Shown: one piece after another, positions 9,935-19,210 of the stretch
Position numbering within the stretch: the first letter of the stretch is position 1
How the letters are laid out: every line of letters begins with the position of its first letter
Assembly: GCF_033001325.1 (NCBI RefSeq)
Contig: NZ_CP133111.1
Span: forward strand, 2,790,001-2,854,000
Reading direction: 5' to 3'
From: Rhodopseudomonas sp. BAL398
Lineage (GTDB): Bacteria > Pseudomonadota > Alphaproteobacteria > Rhizobiales > Xanthobacteraceae
DNA: 64,000 nucleotides
Position numbers and translations under genes: made by a program
Notes under the pieces: model-generated
The model's database searches: none
What the model was told of the DNA's origin: nothing
The model's input: only the letters and a program-made list of their open reading frames with translations

Positions 9935-11125
9935 TCACTTCTTGGTCTTGCCGGGGTCCTTGACGGCTTCGACGGTGGCGAATTCGATGTTGTAGAGTTG
10001 GCCGTCCTTCTTCTCGACCTTGCGGATGTAGATGTTCTGCACGATGTCGCGGGTGTCGGGATCGATCGAGATCGGGCCGCGCGGGCTTTCCCATTCCATG
10101 CCCTTCATCGCGGCGATGAGCGAATCGCCGTCGGCCTTGCCGCCGGTCTTGTTCAGCGCCTCGTAGATCAGATGGATGCCGTCATAGCCGCCCACCGCCA
10201 TGAAGCCGGGGCGCGATCCATAGGCCTTCTCATAGGCGGCGACGAACTCCTTGTTCTTCTCCGAAGGATGCGCGGCGGAATACATATGCGCGGTGACGGC
10301 GCCGATCGCGGCGTCGCCCATGCCGTCGAGCAGATCGTCGTCCATCACGTCGCCGGGGCCGATCACCTTGATGCCGCTCTTGTCGAGGCCGCGCTCGGCA
10401 TATTGCTTCATGAAGCTGCCGCCCTGCCCGGCCGGCACGAATACGAACACCGCGTCCGGCTTGGAATCCTTCATCCGCTGCAGGAACGGCGCGAAGTCGG
10501 GATTGGCCAGCGGCGTCTTGACCTCCTCGACGATCTCGCCGCCGCCGGCGATGAAGTGCTCCTTGAAATATTTCAGCGCGTCATTGCCGGGCGCATAATC
10601 GGTGGTCAGCGTCGCCACCTTCTTGATGCCGTTCTTGGCGGCCCAGTCGCCGATCACCGTGGAGGATTGCGCCAGCGTGAAGCTGGTGCGCACGATATAG
10701 GGCGAGCGTTCGGTGATGCTCGAGGTGCCGGCGGCCATCACCACCTCAGGCACCTTGGCCTGGGTCGCCAAAGGCGCCGCGGCGAAGGCCGCCGGCGTGA
10801 TGCCGAAGCCGGCGATGATCTTGACCTTGTCGTTGACGATCAACTCCTGCGCCATCCGCTTGGTGTGATCCGGCATGGTGGAATCATCGCGCAGCAGGAT
10901 CTCGATTTTCTTGCCGGCGACCTCGTCACCATGCTGCTGCATGTAGAGCTTGATGGCATTGTCGATCTGCTTGCCGGTCGAGGCCTGGCCGCCGGTCATC
11001 GGCAGGATCAGGCCGATCTTGACGGTGTCTTCGGCCTGCGCCGAAGCCATCAGGGCCACGCTCGCCAGTGCGATGCAGGCGGCTTGCCAAAGCGGTCTTG
11101 TCCCAGTCAACATGAGTGCCCCCAT
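9935..11125 (-). CDS. livK: HAAT-family periplasmic substrate-binding protein LivK-like (cluster 1)
   Basis: Periplasmic receptor of the cluster 1 importer, 396 residues from the ATG at 11125. A signal peptide is clear: hydrophobic IALASVALMASAQA followed by a signal peptidase I site before EDTVKIGLILPMTGG, the usual LivJ/LivK mature N-terminus. The Peripla_BP_6 fold continues to the C-terminus (YNIEFATVEAVKDPGKTKK). An in-frame ATG at 11113 is also preceded by GGGGG, so either start is possible. It is the first gene of its operon, and a G/C-rich hairpin (11133-11161) sits just upstream. Confidence 0.93.
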   Translation of the reverse strand: MGALMLTGTRPLWQAACIALASVALMASAQAEDTVKIGLILPMTGGQASTGKQIDNAIKLYMQQHGDEVAGKKIEILLRDDSTMPDHTKRMAQELIVNDKVKIIAGFGITPAAFAAAPLATQAKVPEVVMAAGTSSITERSPYIVRTSFTLAQSSTVIGDWAAKNGIKKVATLTTDYAPGNDALKYFKEHFIAGGGEIVEEVKTPLANPDFAPFLQRMKDSKPDAVFVFVPAGQGGSFMKQYAERGLDKSGIKVIGPGDVMDDDLLDGMGDAAIGAVTAHMYSAAHPSEKNKEFVAAYEKAYGSRPGFMAVGGYDGIHLIYEALNKTGGKADGDSLIAAMKGMEWESPRGPISIDPDTRDIVQNIYIRKVEKKDGQLYNIEFATVEAVKDPGKTKK

Positions 11126-11525
11126 CCCTATTCCCCAAACCGAGTGCCCGGTTTTTTGGGGTGATCAACGTCGTTTCAGCGTCGCAGTGCCGTGACAGGC
11201 CACCCCAGCCACGGCGAATTGTCAATCGCAACTAACGATCTTCGCCCGCGGCAACGAATTGCCAAGCTTCGGGCGTTACTCTAAACGGCGAGGCAATCGC
11301 TTGCCCATCGCCGGCTCGATCGCGGCCGACCGGAACCCGGCCATATGGTTGCCATGGAAACCCGGAAGATGGGTGCGATATCAGGTATAAAAATATCAGA
11401 TATCCGGACCAGGACACCGCAAAGCTGGGCACCGCAAGAGCTGGACACGGCAAGCGATGCCCGGGTCAATCACGGCCGGCAGCCGCCATCTGGGTGCCGG
11501 GCCGCAATCAAGGCATGTTGTAGGT
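11126..11525. other. Divergent intergenic region between livK and a small lipoprotein gene
   Basis: This 400-nt gap contains no convincing gene. It must hold the livK promoter (minus) and the lipoprotein promoter (plus). An A/T-rich patch with the repeated hexamer ATATCAG lies at about 11375-11406, and an imperfect tandem duplication of about 16 bp (ACCGCAAAGCTGG, ACCGCAAGAGCTGG) at about 11415-11444. Open frames across it show no family signature. Confidence 0.5.
11133..11161 (-). promoter_or_regulatory. Hairpin in the livK leader
   Basis: CCCCAAACCG (11133-11142) faces CGGTTTTTTGGGG (11149-11161). On the minus strand this gives a stem with a 3-nt A bulge and a 6-nt loop, ending only 7 nt before the ATG at 11125. 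It could mask the ribosome-binding region or be the remains of a terminator/attenuator. No matching regulatory RNA family is recognised. Confidence 0.4.
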
Positions 11526-11792
11526 ATGCAAATTCGTCCGCTCCGCGTCCTGTCCGTCCTGAGTGCCGCGCTATTGGCCGCGAGCCTGGCCGGCTGCGGC
11601 ACCATCAATGAGAAGCTGACCATCGGCATGGCCGATTATGTGCCGCAATGGGCCGGCGGCCTGCCCGCCGATGCGCCGCCGCGCCCCGGCACCGCGCGCT
11701 ACGACGCCTATATGAAGGAACAAGCGCGGCTGCGCGCGATGCCCGCGGCCGAACGGCCGAAGCCGGCCACCGCCGCCGCCCCGGCGCGATAA
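11526..11792 (+). CDS. Small predicted lipoprotein
   Basis: An 88-residue protein. MQIRPLRVLSVLSAALLAAS is a signal peptide and LAGC (ending about residue 24) a lipobox, so the mature protein should start at the lipidated cysteine. The rest is short and proline/alanine-rich with a basic, low-complexity tail (AAERPKPATAAAPAR). The ATG at 11526 is chosen over an upstream in-frame start at 11457 because it begins the signal peptide and has GTAGGT just before it. I do not recognise the family; the gene stands alone, convergent to purU with a 33-nt gap. Confidence 0.65.
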   Translation: MQIRPLRVLSVLSAALLAASLAGCGTINEKLTIGMADYVPQWAGGLPADAPPRPGTARYDAYMKEQARLRAMPAAERPKPATAAAPAR

Positions 11793-11825
11793 CCCCGTCG
11801 CGCGCGGCGCAACGCCGCCCGCCGC

Positions 11826-12689
11826 TCAATCCATGAACACCACGGTCTTGCGACCGTTCAGGATCACCCGGTCCTCGAGGTGATAGCGCATCGCGCGGCT
11901 CAGCACCCGGCGCTCGATGTCGCGGCCCTTGCGCACCAAGTCCTCGGGCGCATCGCGATGGCTGATGCGTTCGACGTCCTGATCGATGATCGGGCCTTCG
12001 TCGAGCGCGCTGGTGACGTAATGCGCGGTGGCGCCGATCAGCTTGACGCCGCGATCGAAGGCCTGGTGGTAGGGCTTGGCGCCCTTGAAGCCCGGCAGGA
12101 ACGAGTGATGAATATTGATGCAGTGTCCCGATAGCCGTCCCGCCATCTCGTCGGACAGGATCTGCATGTAGCGCGCCAGCACCACCAGATCGGTCTTGGT
12201 CTTGGCGATCAAAGCGGTGATCGCGGCTTCCTGCGCCCGCTTGGTCTCCTTGGTGACCGGCAGGTGGTAGAACGGGATCTCGCCGAAATCGAAGCCGCTG
12301 AAGGTCTCGCGCGGATGGTTGGAGACGATCGCGGTGGGGATCATCTGCAATTCGTCGGTGCGCCAGCGATACAGGATGTCGGCGAGGCAATGGTCGGATT
12401 GCGACACCAGCAGCATCACCCGGCGCCGCGTGGCGCGGTCGCGCAGATGCCAGCCCATGTTGAATTTGGCCGCGACTTGGCCGAATCCGGCGCGCAGCAC
12501 CTCCAGCGGCACCGCGGCCTGACTGCGGTTGAACACCACCCGCATGAAGAAATTGTCGCTCTCGACATCGTTGAATTGCTGGGCGTCGAGGATGTTCTGG
12601 CCGCTGTCGAACAGAAAGGTGGTGACCGCGGCGACAATGCCCGCGCGATCCGGACAGGACAAGGTCAGCACGAATTGATGATGGGGCAT
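11826..12689 (-). CDS. purU: Formyltetrahydrofolate deformylase
   Basis: Hydrolyses 10-formyl-THF to formate and THF, feeding formate to PurT or balancing one-carbon pools. The 287-residue length is typical. An N-terminal ACT domain ([20 protein letters not shown]) precedes a formyltransferase-like catalytic domain with the signatures [20 protein letters not shown] (Asn and His of the formyltransferase active site) and [17 protein letters not shown]. The gene is a single unit on the minus strand, divergent from the CoA transferase at 12896. Confidence 0.96.
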   Translation of the reverse strand: MPHHQFVLTLSCPDRAGIVAAVTTFLFDSGQNILDAQQFNDVESDNFFMRVVFNRSQAAVPLEVLRAGFGQVAAKFNMGWHLRDRATRRRVMLLVSQSDHCLADILYRWRTDELQMIPTAIVSNHPRETFSGFDFGEIPFYHLPVTKETKRAQEAAITALIAKTKTDLVVLARYMQILSDEMAGRLSGHCINIHHSFLPGFKGAKPYHQAFDRGVKLIGATAHYVTSALDEGPIIDQDVERISHRDAPEDLVRKGRDIERRVLSRAMRYHLEDRVILNGRKTVVFMD

Positions 12690-12895
12690 GGGCCGGCTTG
12701 GTTGCAGCGGGAAATGCGATTGCGCGGCCCTGCTCTAGCATCCGCGACGGCGCTGCGCCAATCCCCGATCGGACCGTCAGATGGCTGATCAGCGCACCGT
12801 GATCGCGGCCATCGGCGAGGCCCGCGCGACGCAACACGCTTGACGACCGCGCCGGCGTCGCCAAGATGCAGGCAACAAGAACAAGGCGGGTGGAA

Positions 12896-15334
12896 ATGCC
12901 GGGGATGCCGCTATCGGAATTACGCGTCGTGGAAATCGGATCCGGCGACGCGCTGGGCTACTGCGGCAAATTATTCGCCGATTTCGGCGCCGAGGTGATC
13001 AAGATCGAGCCGCCTGGCGGCGATCCGGTGCGGCAGATCGGACCATTGGTCGATACGGGCGATGGCCGGCACGAAAGCGGCACCTTCGCCTGGCTCAACA
13101 CCAACAAGCGTAGCGTCACCGCCGACCTCGACCAGCCCGCCGATGTCGCAAGGGTCCGCGCCCTGCTGAGCAGCGCCGACCTGTTGCTCGACGCCCGTCA
13201 CCCGACGACGATCGCCGCGTCAGCGCTGTCGCATGACGAGCTGCGCCGCGCCGAGCCCGGCCTCGCCATCACGGCGATCTCCTGGTTCGGCGAGCACGGG
13301 CCATATCGCGACCATCTCACCACCGAATCGGTGTGCCGCAGCCTGGCCGGGCTGGTGAAACTGGTCGGCCCGGTCGCCGGCCCGCCGGTGCTGTCGCCCG
13401 ACGGCCAGCTCGGTGTCGTCACCGGACTGACCGCCTTCATCCCGACGCTGGCCGGGCTGTTTGCCGGTGCCGATCAGGGCGCGCGCCGCTTCGCCGTCAA
13501 TGGCTTCGAGTCGCTGCTGCAGGTCACCGAATTCGACATCGCGCTGGCGCTGGAGGCCGGCTTCACCCGGCCGCGGATCGGGCTGAACCGGTTCGGCCGC
13601 GGCTTTCCGGTCGGCAATTACGCCACCAAGGACGGCTGGCTCGGCGTCACCGTGGTCACGCCGGCGCAATGGCTGGGGTTCTGCGAGATGCTGGGGCTGC
13701 CCGAGCTTGGCCCACGCTATTCGGTCACCGCCGACCGCTTCGTGCATGCGCAGCAATTGATCGAGATCATCCAGCCGGCGCTGCTGCGCAAGACCACCAG
13801 CGAATGGTTCGAACGCGGCATCGCGTTGCGCCTGCCGCTGGCCGTGGTGCCCGACATGGCGCAATTGCTGACCCAGCAGGTGTTTCGCGATCGCGGCAGC
13901 TTCGCCAAAGTGGCGATCGGCTCAGCCACATTCGAGGCCCCGGTGCTGCCGCAGCATCTGACCGGCTCGCCGCCGAAGCCGAATGGACGAGCGCCACTCG
14001 CCGGCGCCGACACCGCCGACACCCTGCCTACCCATCGGCGTCGCGCCCAACGCGCCGCGACCGCGGGCGACACATTGCCGCTGCAGGGCTTGCGGATCAT
14101 CGACCTGACGATGGGCTGGGCCGGCCCTTCCGCCGTCCGCCAGCTTGGCGATCTCGGCGCCGACGCCATCAAGGTGGAATCCTGCCAATATCCGGACTGG
14201 TTCCGCGGCACCGATACGCGCGGGCCGTATTTCCCCGAGCGCACCTATGAGAAGACCTATTGGTTCCAGACCATGAACCGCAACAAGCGCGGCATCACGC
14301 TGGATCTGACCACCGACGCCGGACTGACGCTGCTCAAGCGCCTGCTCGCCGAGGCCGACGCGGTGATCGACAATTACGCCGCCGACGTGCTGCCGCGGCT
14401 CGGCCTCGACGTCGCGGCGATGCGGGCGATCAATCCGCGGCTGGTGGTGGTGACGATGCCGGCCTTCGGCGTCAGCGGGCCATGGCGCAACGTTCGCGCC
14501 TATGGCTCGACGCTGGAACAGGCCTCCGGCCTGCCCTCGATCACCGGCCGCGACGGCGATCCGCCGACCATGGTACATGCCGCGCTCGGCGATCCGATCG
14601 GCGGCATCAATGCGGCGGCCGCGCTGATGCTCGGGCTGATGCACCAGAAGACCACCGGCGAGGGTCAGCACATCGATCTGGCGCAGGTCGAATGCATGCT
14701 GCCGCTGCTGGCGCCCGCGCTCATCGAACAGGCCACGACCGGCGCGACCGCGCCGCGGATCGGCAACCGCCATCCGCGCTTCGTGCCGCATGGCTGTTTC
14801 CCCTGCCTCGGCGAAGATCAATGGGTGACGCTGGCGGTGCAGAGCGACGCGCAATGGCAGGCTCTGTGCGACGTGATGCACCGGCCCGACTTCGCCGCTG
14901 ATCCGGCGCTCGCCAGCGCCGAGGGCCGTCGCGCCGATGAAGACCGCGTCGAGGGCGCGGTGCGACAATGGACCGCGACGGTGCGGCCCGACCTCGCAAT
15001 GGTGACGCTGCAGCAGGCCGGCATCGCCGCGGGCGTGGCGCGGCTGCCGACCGATCTGCCGGGCGATCCGCATCTGATGGCGATCGGTCACTGGCAGCCG
15101 GTGGTGCGGCCTTTCATGGGGCCCCATCTGCTGCCGTCGGTGTCCTATCGGGAGGGCGACGCCACGACGCCTTACGCGATCGAACGGCTGGCGCCGACGC
15201 TGGGCCAGCACAATGCCGAGATTCTGGGCGGCCTGCTCGGCCTCGACGATCACTCGATCGCAAAGTTGCGCGAGGACAACGTGATCGGCGACACCGCGCT
15301 TTCCAAGACCGGAAAGCCGGCCCGCGCCGGCTAG
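12896..15334 (+). CDS. Tandem-fused CaiB/BaiF family (class III) CoA transferase
   Basis: An 812-residue protein made of two family III CoA-transferase units. Unit 1 (about 5-380) begins LSELRVVEIGSGDALGYCGK; unit 2 (about 390-790) begins LQGLRIIDLTMGWAGPSAVR. Both have the KIE/KVE and LNTNKRS/MNRNKRG motifs. In unit 2 the catalytic aspartate is present in ALGDPIGG (about residue 566). In unit 1 the matching stretch is QLGVVTGLTA (171-180) with no aspartate, so that half is probably non-catalytic. The start at 12896 has GGTGGAA upstream; 12866 is also possible. It is followed after 278 nt by a second HAAT importer, so a shared substrate is plausible but unproven. Confidence 0.88.
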   Translation: MPGMPLSELRVVEIGSGDALGYCGKLFADFGAEVIKIEPPGGDPVRQIGPLVDTGDGRHESGTFAWLNTNKRSVTADLDQPADVARVRALLSSADLLLDARHPTTIAASALSHDELRRAEPGLAITAISWFGEHGPYRDHLTTESVCRSLAGLVKLVGPVAGPPVLSPDGQLGVVTGLTAFIPTLAGLFAGADQGARRFAVNGFESLLQVTEFDIALALEAGFTRPRIGLNRFGRGFPVGNYATKDGWLGVTVVTPAQWLGFCEMLGLPELGPRYSVTADRFVHAQQLIEIIQPALLRKTTSEWFERGIALRLPLAVVPDMAQLLTQQVFRDRGSFAKVAIGSATFEAPVLPQHLTGSPPKPNGRAPLAGADTADTLPTHRRRAQRAATAGDTLPLQGLRIIDLTMGWAGPSAVRQLGDLGADAIKVESCQYPDWFRGTDTRGPYFPERTYEKTYWFQTMNRNKRGITLDLTTDAGLTLLKRLLAEADAVIDNYAADVLPRLGLDVAAMRAINPRLVVVTMPAFGVSGPWRNVRAYGSTLEQASGLPSITGRDGDPPTMVHAALGDPIGGINAAAALMLGLMHQKTTGEGQHIDLAQVECMLPLLAPALIEQATTGATAPRIGNRHPRFVPHGCFPCLGEDQWVTLAVQSDAQWQALCDVMHRPDFAADPALASAEGRRADEDRVEGAVRQWTATVRPDLAMVTLQQAGIAAGVARLPTDLPGDPHLMAIGHWQPVVRPFMGPHLLPSVSYREGDATTPYAIERLAPTLGQHNAEILGGLLGLDDHSIAKLREDNVIGDTALSKTGKPARAG

Positions 15335-15612
15335 GTTCTCGTCCCGTCGTCGCAGCGATGATCCGCAGCCCCGACTTACGAAATACTTTCGGAACTCCGT
15401 TTCGCCAGGCGGAATTCGTCATGGCGTGGCGTCGGTCGGCCGGCGACGTTTACCATGGCGCGATCGAACGCGACTCGACCTTGCTGATCGCGCTTCATTA
15501 AATCACTATGATAATCGAGCGTCTGCACGGTTGGTGGGTTGAACAGACCTACCGATCTGGTCTAACAACGCCGCCAACGATAAAACTTTCTAAAAAACAG
15601 AGGGAGAACGAC

Positions 15613-16845
15613 ATGAGAAGACTTCTTATCGCGACCGCACTGGCATTGCCGCTGCTCGGCACCGCTGCGATGGCGGAAGACACCGTCAAGATCGGCTATA
15701 TCGATCCGTTGTCCGGCGGCGGCGCCAGCGTCGGCGAGGGCGGCCTCAAGACCTTCCAGTATCTGGCCGATGAACTCAACGCCAAGGGCGGCATTCTCGG
15801 CAAGAAGGTCGAGATCGTTCCGCTCGACAACAAGACCAATCCGCAGGAAAGCCTGATCCAGGCCCAGAAGGCGATCGACTCCGGGGTCCATTACATCACC
15901 CAGGGCAACGGTTCCTCGGTCGCCGGCGCGCTGTCGGACTTCATCACCAAGTTCAACGACCGCAACCCCGGCAAGGAAGTGCTGTACTACAACTACGCGG
16001 CGGTCGACCCGGTGCTGACCAACGACAAGTGCAGCTTCTGGCACTTCCGCTGGGACGCCAATTCCGACATCAAGATGGAAGCGCTGACCAACTACATCAA
16101 GGATCAGCCCTCCATCAAGAAGGTCTATCTGATCAACCAGGACTATTCGTTCGGCCAGTCGGTGCGTTCCACCGCCAAGGCGATGCTGGCAAAGAAGCGT
16201 CCCGACATCCAGATCGTCGGCGACGAGCTGCATCCGCTGCTGAAGATCACCGACTTCGCGCCCTACATCGCCAAGATCCAGGCGTCGGGCGCCGACACCG
16301 TCATCACCGGCAATTGGGGCCAGGACATCGCGCTGCTGCTGAAGGCCGCCGCCGACGCCGGGCTGCAGGCCAACTGGTACACCTATTACGCCGGCGGCAG
16401 CGGCGGCCCGACTGCGATCAAGCAGACCGGCCTCGACCACAAGGTGTTCCAGATCACCGAAGGCTTCGCCAACGTCGAGCACAAGACCTCGCAGGACTAC
16501 GAAAAGGCGTTCCGCGCCAAGGTCGGCCTGAGCCTGTGGTATCCGCGCGCCGTCAACGAAATGCGGATGTTCAAGGCCGCCGCCGAGAAGGCCAAGTCGC
16601 TCGATCCGGTCAAGGTCGCAAAGGCCCTGGAAGGCATGAAGTTCGAAGTGTTCGACGGCGGCGAAGGCTTCATGCGCGCCGAGGATCACCAGTTCTTCCA
16701 GCCGATCTACATCTCCTCGTTCGGCACCATCCCGCAGGGCCAGTTCGACGAAGAGAACACCGGTTGGGGCTGGAAGCTGGCCGCCAGGATCGACACCGAC
16801 AAGACCATCGTTCCGACCACCTGCAAGATGGAACGGCCGAACTAG
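15613..16845 (+). CDS. HAAT-family periplasmic substrate-binding protein (cluster 2)
   Basis: A 410-residue LivK-like receptor. MRRLLIATALALPLLGTAAM is a signal peptide and cleavage is expected before AEDTVKIGYIDPLSGGGASV. AGGAGAAC (GGGAGAAC) gives a good ribosome-binding site before the ATG at 15613; the open frame extends upstream to 15508 but without a signal peptide start. The length and the C-terminal KLAARIDTDKTIVPTTCKME are typical of a second group of HAAT receptors from alphaproteobacteria. It heads the plus-strand operon K-H-M-G-F. Confidence 0.93.
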   Translation: MRRLLIATALALPLLGTAAMAEDTVKIGYIDPLSGGGASVGEGGLKTFQYLADELNAKGGILGKKVEIVPLDNKTNPQESLIQAQKAIDSGVHYITQGNGSSVAGALSDFITKFNDRNPGKEVLYYNYAAVDPVLTNDKCSFWHFRWDANSDIKMEALTNYIKDQPSIKKVYLINQDYSFGQSVRSTAKAMLAKKRPDIQIVGDELHPLLKITDFAPYIAKIQASGADTVITGNWGQDIALLLKAAADAGLQANWYTYYAGGSGGPTAIKQTGLDHKVFQITEGFANVEHKTSQDYEKAFRAKVGLSLWYPRAVNEMRMFKAAAEKAKSLDPVKVAKALEGMKFEVFDGGEGFMRAEDHQFFQPIYISSFGTIPQGQFDEENTGWGWKLAARIDTDKTIVPTTCKMERPN

Positions 16846-16862
16846 GCCGCCCATAAAACACT

Positions 16863-16923
16863 GCAAGAAAAGCTGCAAGAAAAGCTGAAAGCGATCCGCC
16901 TCTCCCCGCCCGGGGGGAGGCGG
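16863..16923 (+). promoter_or_regulatory. Tandem 12-mer plus strong hairpin between livK2 and livH2
   Basis: GCAAGAAAAGCT is repeated in tandem at 16863-16874 and 16875-16886. Directly after it is a 12-bp stem, CCGCCTCTCCCC (16896-16907) with GGGGGGAGGCGG (16912-16923), one G-U pair and a 4-nt loop. There is no U tract, so this looks like an mRNA-stabilising or attenuating hairpin that lets the receptor be made in excess over the permeases, as is common between binding-protein and permease genes. Confidence 0.6.
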
Positions 16924-16955
16924 CATCAGCCTCCCCTCACCTTCGCAGGCAAATC

Positions 16956-17903
16956 GTGCTCGAACTGATCGTCATCTCCACGCTGAACGGCGTCCTCTAC
17001 GGCATGCTGCTGTTTTTGATGGCGAGCGGCCTCACCGTGATTTTCAGCATGCTCGGCGTGCTGAACTTCGCCCATGCCAGCTTCTACATGCTGGGCGCAT
17101 TTTTCGGTTTCCAGATCAGCCACTGGTTCGGGTTCTGGCCGGCGCTGCTGATCGCTCCGTTGCTGGTCGGCGCAATCGGCGCCGCGGTCGAACGCTATGG
17201 CCTGCGCCAGGTGCACAAGAACGGCCACGTCGCCGAATTGCTGTTCACCTTCGGCCTCGCCTTTGCGATCGAGGAAGTCGTGCAGATCATCTGGGGCAAG
17301 AGCCCGGTCGATTTCCGCGTCCCCGAGGCGCTGGACTTTCCCGCCTTCACGATTTTCTCCACCAATTATCCCGCCTTCAAGATGTTCATGCTGGCGGTGT
17401 CGATCTTGATCTTCATCGCCCTGTTGGTGGTGCTGAAGAAGACCCGCTACGGGCTGATCGTGCAGGCCGCGCTGACCCATCCCAACATGGTCGGCCATCT
17501 CGGCCACAATGTCGGACGCATCTTCATGCTGGTGTTCGGCGTCGGCACTGCATTGGCCGCCGTCGCCGGCGTGATCGCCGGACCGGCGCTGGTGACGCAA
17601 TCGAACATGGCCGGGCTGCTCGGCCCGATCCTGTTCGTGGTGGTGGTGGTCGGCGGGCTCGGCTCGCTGCCGGGCGCGTTCCTGGCCTCGCTGCTGATCG
17701 GTCTGGTGCAGACCTTTGCGGTGTCGATGAACGGCTCGCTGGCCGAACTGTTCGGCCCGCTCAGTCCCGATCTGGCGGCGAGCTGGCTCAGCGACATCTG
17801 GAACGTCACCATCGCGCAGATCGCGCCGATCATGCCCTATCTGCTGCTGGTGCTGATCCTGATCTTCCGTCCGATGGGTCTGTTGGGGACCCGTGAATCA
17901 TGA
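16956..17903 (+). CDS. HAAT-family ABC transporter permease LivH-like (cluster 2)
   Basis: A 315-residue inner-membrane permease starting with GTG at 16956 (MLELIVISTLNGVLYGMLLF). The family motif SMLGVLNFAHASFYMLGAFF and the coupling segment VVVGGLGSLPGAFLASLL are clear. The stop TGA overlaps the livM start (ATGA at 17900), implying translational coupling. It works with the next gene as the transmembrane heterodimer. Confidence 0.93.
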   Translation: MLELIVISTLNGVLYGMLLFLMASGLTVIFSMLGVLNFAHASFYMLGAFFGFQISHWFGFWPALLIAPLLVGAIGAAVERYGLRQVHKNGHVAELLFTFGLAFAIEEVVQIIWGKSPVDFRVPEALDFPAFTIFSTNYPAFKMFMLAVSILIFIALLVVLKKTRYGLIVQAALTHPNMVGHLGHNVGRIFMLVFGVGTALAAVAGVIAGPALVTQSNMAGLLGPILFVVVVVGGLGSLPGAFLASLLIGLVQTFAVSMNGSLAELFGPLSPDLAASWLSDIWNVTIAQIAPIMPYLLLVLILIFRPMGLLGTRES

Positions 17904-19210
17904 GAGACGCAACCGTCATGACCTCCAGCGTCGCCCCCCCGCACCCGACGCTGACCGACCGGCTGAAATTCTACGCCATGTGGCTCGCCGCGATCGTGGC
18001 GCTGCTGCTGCTGCCGCGGATCTTCCCGTCGGGCAGCTCGCTGACGACCTTCAGCCTGATCGGCATCTCGATCATCTTCGCACTGTCGTACAACATCCTG
18101 CTCGGCCAGACCGGCATGCTGTCGTTCGGCCATGCGGTGTATTACGGCCTCGGCGGCTTTCTGGCGATCCACACCATCAACGCCATCGGCGCCCACAAAT
18201 GGCCGATCCCGCTGCCGGCGGTGCCGCTGGTCGGCGGATTGACCGGGCTGGTGTCGGCGGCGCTGATCGGCTGGGTCTCGACGCGGCGCTCCGGCACCGC
18301 CTTCGCGATGATCTCGCTCGGGCTCGCCGAATTGATCGCCTCCTCGGCGCTGATCCTGCGCAGCTTCTTCGGCGGCGAGGCCGGGGTCTCGGCCAACCGC
18401 ACCAAGGTGCTGCGCCTGTTCGACTGGAGCTTCGGCCCGCAGATCCAGATCTATTATCTGGTCGCGGCCTGGACCCTACTCGCCGTGATCGCGATGTATG
18501 CGCTGACCCGGACTCCGCTGGGCCGGATGTCCAATGCGGTGCGCGACAATCCCGAGCGGGTGCAGTTCGTCGGCTACGATCCGCATATGGTCCGCTATCT
18601 GGCGTTCTGCTTTTCCGGGCTGTTCGCCGGAATCGCCGGCGCGCTGGCGGCGATCAATTTCGAGATCGCCAATTCGGCCTATCTCGGCGCGGTGCAGTCC
18701 GGAACCGTGCTGTTCTCGACCTATATCGGCGGCATCGGCTTCTTCATCGGCCCGATCGTCGGGGCGATCTTCGTCACCTTCATCTCGCTCGGCCTCAGCG
18801 ATCTGACGCCGGTGTGGCAGCTGTATTTCGGTCTGTTCTTCATCGCGGTGGTGATGTACGCCCCCGGCGGCCTCACCGGCCTGGCGATGATGCATCGCCC
18901 GCTGATCAAGGCCGGAACGCTGGGCAAGGTGCTGCCGAGCTACGCGATCGCGGTGCTGCCGACCCTGGCGCTACTGGTCGGGCTGATCATCGGGATCGAG
19001 ACCATCGTCCACTACACCGTCAACCCGAACCAGGATCCCCATATCGAGCCGTTCGGCATCCCGTTCAATGCCGCGAGCCCGATCAGCTGGGTCGTGTCGG
19101 TGGTGCTGATCATCGTCGGCTTCGTGCTGGCGCGGATGAGCTGGGCCCGGGTGGCGCACGCCTGGGACGACGCGCTGACCGCGGCGCGCCAGAAAGGCAT
19201 CCTCGCATGA
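17900..19210 (+). CDS. HAAT-family ABC transporter permease LivM-like (cluster 2)
   Basis: A 436-residue permease, longer than cluster 1 LivM because of a C-terminal extension. The motif ILLGQTGMLSFGHAVYYGLG and the coupling region TYIGGIGFFIGPIVGAIF are present. The extension (about residues 320-436) adds two hydrophobic segments (VLPTLALLVGLIIGIET and WVVSVVLIIVGFVLARM) separated by a polar loop. The start is the ATG overlapping livH; MTSSVAPP at 17918 is an alternative. The stop overlaps the livG ATG by 4 nt. Confidence 0.92.
   Translation: MRDATVMTSSVAPPHPTLTDRLKFYAMWLAAIVALLLLPRIFPSGSSLTTFSLIGISIIFALSYNILLGQTGMLSFGHAVYYGLGGFLAIHTINAIGAHKWPIPLPAVPLVGGLTGLVSAALIGWVSTRRSGTAFAMISLGLAELIASSALILRSFFGGEAGVSANRTKVLRLFDWSFGPQIQIYYLVAAWTLLAVIAMYALTRTPLGRMSNAVRDNPERVQFVGYDPHMVRYLAFCFSGLFAGIAGALAAINFEIANSAYLGAVQSGTVLFSTYIGGIGFFIGPIVGAIFVTFISLGLSDLTPVWQLYFGLFFIAVVMYAPGGLTGLAMMHRPLIKAGTLGKVLPSYAIAVLPTLALLVGLIIGIETIVHYTVNPNQDPHIEPFGIPFNAASPISWVVSVVLIIVGFVLARMSWARVAHAWDDALTAARQKGILA

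Noticed and set aside
13922-16926. Long antisense open frames (for example 13922-15253 and 15562-16926, minus strand).
   Set aside because: They lie opposite the CoA transferase and the binding-protein genes, have no family motif and mirror the third-position G+C of the real genes.
17893-19206. Open frame running through livM in the livG frame (part of a 687-codon frame).
   Set aside because: livM is clearly coded in another frame across the same bases; the open frame is a high-G+C artefact and its translation is arginine-rich without motifs.
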